Source: Candidatus Buchananbacteria bacterium RIFCSPHIGHO2_02_FULL_39_17 | GTDB lineage: Bacteria; Patescibacteriota; Patescibacteriia; Buchananbacterales; UBA6539 | Assembly (NCBI GenBank): GCA_001817425.1 | Contig: MHII01000004.1 | Span: forward strand, 3,392-41,488 | Direction of reading: 5' to 3' | Length of the DNA: 38,097 nucleotides | Shown here: positions 7,417 through 13,353 of the stretch, piece by piece | Layout: each line of letters opens with the position of its first letter | How positions within the stretch are numbered: position 1 is the stretch's first letter | The notes under the pieces: model-generated | The model's database searches: none | The model's input: only the letters and a program-made list of their open reading frames with translations | What the model was told of the DNA's origin: nothing | Translations under genes and position numbers: made by a program

Positions 7417-10191
7417 CTAAATTTTTTTAGCTTTCATAATATTAATTTTATCCGCCCCAGCTAAAACCACTTGATCGCGGCGAGTCGCTTCGCCGCTTAA
7501 AATCAGATTAGCTAATTTATCCTGAACTTTTTGCTGAATCACCCGGCGCAAGGGCCTAGCGCCAAACTGGGGGTCAAAGCCGGCTTGGGCTAATTCATTA
7601 ATCGCGTTTGGTTCAACCTGCAAACTAATCCCCTTTTCTTCGAGATTTTTGCCGACTTTATCTAGCATTAATTTAGTAATTTGTTTAACCTCTTCAAGGC
7701 CCAAGGGCTTAAAAACAATAATTCCGTCAAACCGATTTAAAAATTCAGGTCTAAAATATTGAGGTAACTGGTTTTCAATGAGCTGTTTTTTAATTTCTGA
7801 AATTTCAATATTTTGTTTGACTTTTTCCTGAATAAAACCGGTGCCGGCATTAGAAGTCGCGATGATAATGGTGTTAGTAAAATCAATGGTTCGGCCGGAA
7901 TTATCAGTCAGCCGGCCGTCATCCATGATTTGCAAAAAAATGTTTAAAATATCCGGGTGCGCCTTTTCAATTTCATCCAGTAAAACCAACGAAAAAGGAT
8001 TTTTTCTAACGCTTTCCGTTAGAAATCCGTCATCAGTGTTGGCATAGCCAAGCGGAGCACCAATTAAACGGTTTAAACTTGGCTTATCTTGGTATTCTGA
8101 CATATCCAAACGAATCATATTTTTTTCATGGCCAAAATAAACCTCGGCGACGGTTTTGGCTAATTCGGTTTTACCGACTCCGGTTGGCCCTAAAAATAGC
8201 AAATTAACAATCGGCCGGGTTTGATCGCGCATTTCCGCTCGAGCGCGCCTTAAACTTGAAGCAACCATTTCTACTGCTTCTTTTTGATTAATCAGTCGTT
8301 GATGAATTTTTGCTTCCAAATTCAAAAGCTTTTCCGATTCTTCCTGAGTAATATCGGCTAAAGGGATATGTGTTTTTTCTGAAATAATTAAAGCCACGTC
8401 ATTACCCGTAATTAAACTATTTTTTCCTTTTTCTTGCCTAATTTTAACGGCAGCTTGCTGTAAAATTTCCAAAGCTTTTTCCGGCAAATACCGTTCGTGG
8501 AAATATCGATTAGAAAGTTCAACAGTTTTGGCAATGGCATCATAAGAAAAAAATATTTGGTTTTGTCCCTCAAAAGTTCCGGCTTTGGCTTCTAAAATCT
8601 GAATTGCCTCATTGCCGGAAACTTCACGAATTTCAATTTTTTCAAAAACATTATCAAGCGAACTCTTGTTTTCAAGATAATGATGATAGTCGGTCGGCGT
8701 TGAGGTCGCTAAAGTTAAAATTGTATTATGACTCAAAGTTTGGGCCAAAACATCAGCGAGATCAATACTGCCTTGGCGGCCTGCGGCCATACCAGTTAAG
8801 TTATGAATATTGTCAATAAATAAAATAATATTTCCTGAACGTTTAATTTCCGATAAAATCATTAAGAGTCGCTCTTGAGCCTGACTCGGGTTAACACCGC
8901 TGACTAACTTTGCCACCTCTAGAGTGACCAAACGTCTGTCTTGTAAAAACTTCGGAACATCTTCCTCAACCATTTTTTGGGCAATGCCTTCAATAATGGT
9001 ATTTTTCCCGACCCCCGGCTGGCCGATCAAAAGCGCCAATCGCCTTGTCCCGCTTGCCATGATATTAAAAATTTCATTTATTTCCTGCTGGCGGCCGATG
9101 CATGGGGCAAAGTAGCCTGCCTTGGCATACAAGGTCAAATCTTGGCTAAAAACGTTTAAAATTGGGGTCGCCACCGCTGTCATCGCCCGGTTCATTGTGT
9201 TTTTAGGACGCAAAATCGCTTTTTGACGAAAACGTCGCCAGTTTTCAACCAACTGACGTCTAACTCTCAACCAAGCCGTAACATTAATAATTTTATTGGT
9301 GTCAATGTTTAAATCAGACAACAGCTCTTTAACTTCATTTTCCTGCATCGCCAGGACCTCTAAAAGTTCGGTCAGGTCAACTTTTTTCTGTTTTAATTGA
9401 TAGGCTAAGAAATAAGCCTGATAAGTAATCTCTAAAATTTGCCGGTTTAACACTACGGGTGAGCCTTCGTTTGGAATTTGTCGGGCTAAGCTATGACTAA
9501 TATGGTTTTTTAAATTAGCAAAAGGAACACCAAGACGGCTAAAAATCATCTGAATCGGGGGGTAACCTAAAAGGGAAATGAAAAGATGAATGGGTGTAGT
9601 CGTCGCATCTTGATATTTATGAGTTAATTGCCAAGCCTTAACCACTGACTCGGTCGCTTCCGTGATGAAATATTGACTGACATCAATTTGTTTTTCTTTA
9701 GGTATTTTTTTTATTTCTGACCAACTAATTAATGGCTGGGTAGGAAGTTTATCTTCATAATATATTTTTTTGGGTAGATTTTTATTTTTTTCCAAATCGC
9801 GATTAAACCGATAAAATAAATAGCAATCAGTGCCCAGCGTCAACCAAAAAATTAGCAAAAAAATATTTTTTTCTTGTAAAATATTTAATAAAAAAATTTC
9901 TTTTTCCAGTAAAATCAAAATTTGCCAGCCTAATAAAATTAAACCTAAGGCCCCGAAGAGGAGTAAACTTAAATTGATTAAAATTCGGACGAATTGTAAA
10001 AATTTATCTTGAGTAATTTGTTGTTGATTGATTTTTTTCCCCCAATAAAGAACTTGGCGGCCGGTGAGGCCCAAAACGGAAATTCCCAAACATTCAGGAC
10101 AAAATTTGTTATTAAGAACTCCTCGGCCTAGACAAGTTGGGCAGTTAATAAAATTTAGAGAAGAATTTGACAGTGTTTGTTTTTCAGGCAT
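7417..10191 (-). CDS. Membrane-anchored ClpC/ClpB-like AAA+ ATPase with degenerate D1
   Basis: A 924-residue double-AAA+ unfoldase with an unusual N-terminus: a zinc ribbon (C17, C20, C31, C34), two membrane helices (about 66-95, 108-128), a Clp N-domain-like helical region (about 170-300), then D1 and D2. D2 is intact: Walker A GPTGVGKT (668-675), Walker B LLDE (737-740), arginine finger in FLNRFD (R820), sensor-2 GARPLRR (877-883). D1 looks inactive: Walker A reads GQPGVGKN (Asn397 for Thr), Walker B reads FIDN (Asn461 for Glu), and the arginine-finger position reads SLDNVFE instead of the usual ERRFQ. The D1 pore segment also lacks an aromatic residue. No ClpC-type middle domain and no clear ClpP-binding loop were seen. 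Operon partners are membrane and glycan genes. Confidence 0.88.
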   Translation of the reverse strand: MPEKQTLSNSSLNFINCPTCLGRGVLNNKFCPECLGISVLGLTGRQVLYWGKKINQQQITQDKFLQFVRILINLSLLLFGALGLILLGWQILILLEKEIFLLNILQEKNIFLLIFWLTLGTDCYLFYRFNRDLEKNKNLPKKIYYEDKLPTQPLISWSEIKKIPKEKQIDVSQYFITEATESVVKAWQLTHKYQDATTTPIHLFISLLGYPPIQMIFSRLGVPFANLKNHISHSLARQIPNEGSPVVLNRQILEITYQAYFLAYQLKQKKVDLTELLEVLAMQENEVKELLSDLNIDTNKIINVTAWLRVRRQLVENWRRFRQKAILRPKNTMNRAMTAVATPILNVFSQDLTLYAKAGYFAPCIGRQQEINEIFNIMASGTRRLALLIGQPGVGKNTIIEGIAQKMVEEDVPKFLQDRRLVTLEVAKLVSGVNPSQAQERLLMILSEIKRSGNIILFIDNIHNLTGMAAGRQGSIDLADVLAQTLSHNTILTLATSTPTDYHHYLENKSSLDNVFEKIEIREVSGNEAIQILEAKAGTFEGQNQIFFSYDAIAKTVELSNRYFHERYLPEKALEILQQAAVKIRQEKGKNSLITGNDVALIISEKTHIPLADITQEESEKLLNLEAKIHQRLINQKEAVEMVASSLRRARAEMRDQTRPIVNLLFLGPTGVGKTELAKTVAEVYFGHEKNMIRLDMSEYQDKPSLNRLIGAPLGYANTDDGFLTESVRKNPFSLVLLDEIEKAHPDILNIFLQIMDDGRLTDNSGRTIDFTNTIIIATSNAGTGFIQEKVKQNIEISEIKKQLIENQLPQYFRPEFLNRFDGIIVFKPLGLEEVKQITKLMLDKVGKNLEEKGISLQVEPNAINELAQAGFDPQFGARPLRRVIQQKVQDKLANLILSGEATRRDQVVLAGADKINIMKAKKI

Positions 10192-10555
10192 AAAAAACTT
10201 GAAAATAAATTTGATAAGCCATGATGAGGGGTAATAATAAATAAAGCAAAAAAATCATTAAATCAACAATGAGCCAAAATAAAAGTCCAATTAAACGAAA
10301 GAATACTTGAGCCAAACGGACAAAAAAACTAATCAGGCGGCCTTCAAAATCAGACTGACCATACATTGGGACAAAAATATTTTTAAGCCAAATAAAAAAA
10401 CTCAAGCTTTCCTGTCGTTTTTGAATGTTATTTAAAAAATAAAGGCTGATTTTAATAAAGCCTTTAGTGTACCACCAAACTGGAAAATATAATAAATCTA
10501 AAATAAGGTCAACAATCGTTGCTTTCAAAATCGGCGAAATTAAAAAATAATTCAT
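10184..10555 (-). CDS. Small hydrophobic membrane protein
   Basis: About 123 residues, unrecognised. An amphipathic/hydrophobic first half (FPVWWYTKGFIKISLYF, 24-40) and a long hydrophobic stretch (about 84-116) suggest one or two membrane segments. The ATG at 10555 is preferred over a GTG at 10615 because the latter lies inside the MITE-like terminal repeat and upstream of a -10 box at 10587-10592. It overlaps the start of the Clp ATPase gene by eight bases, so the two are translationally coupled and may act as a membrane partner pair; that is inference. Confidence 0.7.
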   Translation of the reverse strand: MNYFLISPILKATIVDLILDLLYFPVWWYTKGFIKISLYFLNNIQKRQESLSFFIWLKNIFVPMYGQSDFEGRLISFFVRLAQVFFRLIGLLFWLIVDLMIFLLYLLLPLIMAYQIYFQVFYA

Positions 10556-10586
10556 ATTTTTTAAAATTATTGAAGTTACCTTATTA

Positions 10587-10592
10587 ATTATA
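10587..10592 (-). promoter_or_regulatory. -10 box of the membrane-Clp operon
   Basis: Minus strand TTG followed directly by TATAAT (10592-10587), giving a leader of about 25 nt before the ATG at 10555. No convincing -35; the expected position is in the MITE-like terminal repeat, which may have replaced the original upstream sequence. Confidence 0.4.
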
Positions 10593-10607
10593 CAATAAAA
10601 TGATAAA

Positions 10608-10807
10608 TCCCGCACCTTTTAGGCATAATGATCAATTTATTTAAATTAAGCTATTATTTTTTTGTTATAAATATTATTATCTTTAAAAAAATATTAAATA
10701 TATTTTTAATAAAAATGACGATCTTACTAGTTAAAAAAAATCTTAGTGAAAGAGATAATTGATAAGAAAAAATTAGTCATTTAAACAAATGCCTAAAAGG
10801 TGCGGGA
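10608..10807. mobile_element. MITE-like palindromic element, 200 bp
   Basis: Perfect 18-bp terminal inverted repeats (TCCCGCACCTTTTAGGCA at 10608-10625 and its complement at 10790-10807). Just inside, AATGATCAATT (10627-10637) is an imperfect complement of AATTAGTCATT. The interior is extremely AT-rich and has no gene. The same four bases, TAAA, flank both outer ends (10604-10607 and 10808-10811) and may be a target-site duplication. It lies exactly between the membrane-Clp operon and the terminator of the next gene. No transposase is present. I saw no second copy in this window. Confidence 0.6.
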
Positions 10808-10812
10808 TAAAT

Positions 10813-10846
10813 AAAAACCGAAACTAAGGTAAATCGTTAGTTTCGG
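10813..10846 (-). terminator. Intrinsic terminator of the 92-residue protein gene
   Basis: Minus strand: 10-bp perfect arms CCGAAACTAA/TTAGTTTCGG (10846-10837, 10827-10818) followed by TTTTTATTTA. The 5' arm includes the stop codon. Confidence 0.85.
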
Positions 10847-11115
10847 CGGTTTGGCTTAGGGGTTTTTCTTCTAGCCATAGACCTCGTTTTTCTGCTATAA
10901 ATAAGATCTTGAAATTCCTCCCAGTTTATCTGATAATATATTCTCTTAAGCCATCTTCTAAACCAGTTGTCCCGCTTAACTCGGCGATAAAATTTGTGCT
11001 TCCTTCTCGCCTCGAATTTAACGTATAAGTTAATGAACCAGAGAGCGATTATTGGCAGCAAAACCAGAATAATCAAAGTAATGGTTAAGTATGGATAATC
11101 GGTAAACAAGCTCAT
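10837..11115 (-). CDS. Small single-pass membrane protein
   Basis: 92 residues, not recognised. One membrane helix near the N-terminus (about 10-30, LTITLIILVLLPIIALWFI) followed by a strongly basic cytoplasmic tail rich in R, K and W (YRRVKRDNWFRRWLKRIYY, 43-61) and ending TPKPNRRN. Purine-rich Shine-Dalgarno (AGGAGGAGAG) before the ATG at 11115. It has its own promoter and terminator. The basic tail could bind nucleic acid or acidic lipid, but nothing in the sequence decides this. Confidence 0.75.
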   Translation of the reverse strand: MSLFTDYPYLTITLIILVLLPIIALWFINLYVKFEARRKHKFYRRVKRDNWFRRWLKRIYYQINWEEFQDLIYSRKTRSMARRKTPKPNRRN

Positions 11116-11174
11116 TTCTCTCTCCTCCTTCTCCTCCCTTCACCGGGTTGGTCACCCCCTCCTGCTAATAGCCA

Positions 11175-11203
11175 ATTTATATTTTTTGTCGCTAAAAGTC
11201 AAG
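11175..11203 (-). promoter_or_regulatory. Promoter of the 92-residue protein gene
   Basis: Minus strand: TTGACT (11203-11198), 17-bp spacer, TAAATT (11180-11175). The -35 box overlaps the 3' end of the upstream reductase gene. Confidence 0.55.
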
Positions 11204-11720
11204 TTTTAATTTTAGAATAATAAAGCAAGACTGATCCTTTGTCGTTTAACTTTTTGATTGAGATAAGTTTGAAAAAATTTGGCGGCAATTTAAGATCAAA
11301 AATATTTAAGCCTTGGCCAAAAATGATTGGCTCAATCGTCAGATAAATTTCATCAATTAGTTTTTCTTTTAGCATCAAACTATAAGTTTTGGTACCGCCT
11401 AAAATTGCGATTTTTGAAAAATTAAATTTTTTAAATAAATTTTTTAAACTGACGTTTTGCGGGTTACAATAAAAGCATAACTCACTTTTTTTAGAAATTG
11501 TCTTAACTTGGCTAGTGAAAACTAAGCAACGCCGACGTTGCAGTGGTTTAATTAATTTATAAGTGTTGTTGCCGACAACAATCAAATCTGATTGGTCTAA
11601 AAAATATTTTAAAAAAATTTTATCTTCACGGCTTGACCAGTCAGAATAATGTCTTTCATCTTGAGCAATCTTGCCGTCCAGAGTCGCAACAACAATGGCG
11701 GTAAATTTTATTTTTAGCAT
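11199..11720 (-). CDS. Dihydrofolate reductase / RibD C-terminal family protein
   Basis: 173 residues with the DHFR-like Rossmann fold of the RibD_C family. Seen: N-terminal strand with VVATLDGKIA (10-19), the NADPH-binding VVGNNTYKL (48-56), and the conserved ILGGTKTYSLML (106-117) followed by LIDEIYLTIEPIIFGQGLNIF (121-141). No deaminase domain, so it is not a full RibD. Members act as pyrimidine or folate reductases; which applies here is open. Its ATG lies one base after the stop of the small ORF upstream, forming an operon with the split PHA-type gene. Confidence 0.82.
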   Translation of the reverse strand: MLKIKFTAIVVATLDGKIAQDERHYSDWSSREDKIFLKYFLDQSDLIVVGNNTYKLIKPLQRRRCLVFTSQVKTISKKSELCFYCNPQNVSLKNLFKKFNFSKIAILGGTKTYSLMLKEKLIDEIYLTIEPIIFGQGLNIFDLKLPPNFFKLISIKKLNDKGSVLLYYSKIKT

Positions 11721-11721
11721 T

Positions 11722-11862
11722 TTAAAAATTAAAAATATCGTTATTTTTTTTAATTATTTCTTTAATTGTTTCCTCGGAGACAAAAGTTGTTAAGATATTA
11801 GGTAGATCGCCTTCTAAAATCGCCTCGGGATCAGCAATAATTAAGGTTCCGGAAAATTTCAT
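11722..11862 (-). CDS. C-terminal fragment of a split PHA-granule-type protein
   Basis: A 46-residue ORF starting with ATG at 11862 inside an ATGA overlap with the upstream ORF. It reads FSGTLIIADPEAILEGDLP, which resembles the C-terminal half (SGxIxV then LP) of the polyhydroxyalkanoic-acid-system family (PF09650 type). Joined to the 64-residue upstream ORF it would make one normal-length member. So this is either the second half of a gene broken by a frameshift or a separately translated half. Stop one base before the reductase ATG. Confidence 0.55.
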   Translation of the reverse strand: MKFSGTLIIADPEAILEGDLPNILTTFVSEETIKEIIKKNNDIFNF

Positions 11863-12053
11863 ATTTCATATTCCATATCCCATAACATTTTTTCAATGGC
11901 AAAATAAAAACGCATAAAATTATCCGTCCACTCTTTAGTTGGGTCAATCACTTCAATGCCGGGATATTTTTGTTTCAACAAATAATTTAAATAATCATCA
12001 ATTTTTTTGGTGGCATCTTTTTGCGTTGTTTGATGTGATAAAGTAATTTTCAT
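11859..12053 (-). CDS. N-terminal fragment of a split PHA-granule-type protein
   Basis: 64 residues beginning MKITLSHQTTQKDATKKIDDYL, then KEWTDNFMRFYFAIEKM (40-56). The pattern matches the N-terminal half of small PF09650-type proteins: phi-T-phi-x-H, an A-x-x-x-I helix, W-x-D/G-x and an F-x-phi strand. The reading frame then runs into LWDMEYEI and a TGA. The DNA there holds repeated ATATG units (11855-11878), consistent with a 26-base insertion that shifts frame between EKM and KFSGT. Function of CPR members is unknown. Confidence 0.6.
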   Translation of the reverse strand: MKITLSHQTTQKDATKKIDDYLNYLLKQKYPGIEVIDPTKEWTDNFMRFYFAIEKMLWDMEYEI

Positions 12054-12060
12054 AAGTCAG

Positions 12061-12085
12061 AAAAAATGCCCAATCAATCTTGGGC
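12061..12085 (-). terminator. Intrinsic terminator downstream of tgt
   Basis: Minus strand: GCCCAA/TTGGGC (12085-12080, 12073-12068) with a 6-base loop, then A and six T (12066-12061). Confidence 0.75.
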
Positions 12086-12102
12086 AAAAAAATTCATTGA
12101 TT

Positions 12103-12177
12103 TCATTCTTCGATTAACACCATGTTAATAATGTTTCTCACTTTTAGGCCGAGTCTCAATTGGTTTTTGTCCAGCAT
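12103..12177 (-). CDS. Possible 24-residue peptide after tgt
   Basis: A short ORF with AAGGAAG about seven bases before its ATG (12177), 14 bases after the tgt stop and before the terminator. The product is basic then hydrophobic (LRLGLKVRNIINMVLIEE at the C-terminus). It could be a real tiny gene or chance; no homologue known to me. Confidence 0.3.
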   Translation of the reverse strand: MLDKNQLRLGLKVRNIINMVLIEE

Positions 12178-12191
12178 TTTATCTTCCTTAA

Positions 12192-13280
12192 TCAAAGTGC
12201 TTGGTTTTTTATATTTTCTCTTATTTTTTTCATTAAGTCAAGATAGAATTTAAGATTATTTAAAGTGGCCAGTCTCATACCTAATGGCTCATTGGTTTGA
12301 AACAGATGATGTAAATAGGCTTTGGAATATTGTTTAAGATTAGTTTGATTGATTGGTGAGAAATCTTTGGCGAATTTGGCATTATTAATATTAATTGTCA
12401 TATAAAAATTTTGAGATTTGAGATTTGAGATTTGAGATTTCCATAGATATAGCCTACCGTGCCTGGCTTCGCGGGTGGGAATGACGCAGTCAAACATATC
12501 TACCCCCTGCCTAACCGCATAGGTAATTTCTTCGGGCCGGCCTAAACCCATTAGATAACGCGGCTTATTTTTTGGCAGCAATGACATCACCCATTTTAGA
12601 ACTTGTTTCATTTTTTCTCTTGGTTCACCAACGGCGACTCCGCCAATGGCATAACCGTCAAAATCAATTGCCGTGATTTCTTTGGCAGATTTTAAACGCA
12701 AATCTTTATAAATTCCGCCTTGAATAATTCCAAATAGAAACAGCGACTCATGGCTCGCGACTTGCGATTGGCATCTCTTGGCCCATCTGGTGGTTCTTTC
12801 CATCGCTTCCTTAACTTTTGTTTTATTAGCCGGATAGCCAACAACATCATCAAAAGCCATGGCAAGATCAACGCCTAAATTCCGCTGAATTTTGATTGAT
12901 AACTCAGGAGTCAGTAAAAATTTTTTACCACTTTTGGGTTCAGAAAATTCTACGCCTTTTTCTGAAATTTTTCTGATTTTAGCCAGCGAAAAAACTTGAA
13001 AACCGCCGGAATCAGTTAAAATCGGTCCCGACCAATTCATAAATTGATGCAGGCTGCCATTTTTTTTAATTAACGCTTGGCCCGGATTAATCATTAAATG
13101 GTAAGTGTTGGCGAGAAGAATTTGTGAATTTAAATTTTTAAGTTCTTCTGAGGTTAAATTTTTAACTGCCGCTTTAGTGGCGACAGGCATAAAAAAAGGA
13201 CCCAAGATTTTTCCGTGGGGAGTTTTTAGTTCAGTTAATCGAGCTTGGCTAATTTTTGATTTTTTTAATACTTTAAACAT
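12192..13280 (-). CDS. tgt: tRNA-guanine transglycosylase
   Basis: Exchanges guanine-34 for a queuine precursor in tRNAs with GUN anticodons. 362 residues. Active-site segments are intact: LTDSGGFQVFSL (88-99, Asp90), GIIQGGIYKDLR (184-195), YAIGGVAVGE (210-219), and GVDMFDCVIPTREARHG (259-275, nucleophile Asp264). The C-terminal zinc site is missing: where the family has CxCxxC before the Y-S-R-A-Y-L-H-H motif, this protein reads FSPINQTNLKQYSKAYLHHL (307-326) with no cysteine. Residues 281-292 (KSQISNLKSQNF) are encoded by a heptanucleotide repeat. The TGT family match is clear; activity without zinc is uncertain. Confidence 0.93.
   Translation of the reverse strand: MFKVLKKSKISQARLTELKTPHGKILGPFFMPVATKAAVKNLTSEELKNLNSQILLANTYHLMINPGQALIKKNGSLHQFMNWSGPILTDSGGFQVFSLAKIRKISEKGVEFSEPKSGKKFLLTPELSIKIQRNLGVDLAMAFDDVVGYPANKTKVKEAMERTTRWAKRCQSQVASHESLFLFGIIQGGIYKDLRLKSAKEITAIDFDGYAIGGVAVGEPREKMKQVLKWVMSLLPKNKPRYLMGLGRPEEITYAVRQGVDMFDCVIPTREARHGRLYLWKSQISNLKSQNFYMTININNAKFAKDFSPINQTNLKQYSKAYLHHLFQTNEPLGMRLATLNNLKFYLDLMKKIRENIKNQAL
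12413..12440. repeat. Four heptanucleotide units inside tgt
   Basis: GAGATTT repeated four times without interruption (plus strand), coding on the minus strand for the serine/glutamine/asparagine-rich stretch at TGT residues 281-290. It lies in the loop just before the degenerate zinc-site region. Confidence 0.9.
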
Positions 13281-13298
13281 AAAAAGAATTAAGAAGTA

Positions 13299-13353
13299 AG
13301 AATTAAGAATTTAGGAAAAAATTCTTGATTCTTGATTCCTAATTCTTAATTCT
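13299..13353. repeat. AAGAATTA-type inverted repeat at the 3' end of the DUF11-type gene
   Basis: Arms 13299-13317 and 13336-13353 (AGAATTAAGAATT core) are complementary over about 18 bp with one extra T. On the minus strand the hairpin spans the stop codon of the upstream gene and may terminate or stabilise its mRNA. Similar AAGAATTA/AGGAATTA repeats occur at 19241-19288, 24595-24625 and 32504-32518. Confidence 0.6.

Noticed and set aside
8604-9159. Several plus-strand ORFs opposite the Clp ATPase gene
   Set aside because: Overlap a well-supported conserved gene, have unlikely compositions and no start signals.
9830-10012. Lysine-rich plus-strand ORF opposite the Clp N-terminus
   Set aside because: Composition is the complement of codons for membrane helices; shadow.
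11116-11170. Purine/pyrimidine-rich tract (GGAGGAGAAGGAGG on the minus strand) before the 92-residue gene
   Set aside because: Considered as an RNA switch; more simply an extended Shine-Dalgarno region, with only a weak GGG/CCC hairpin.
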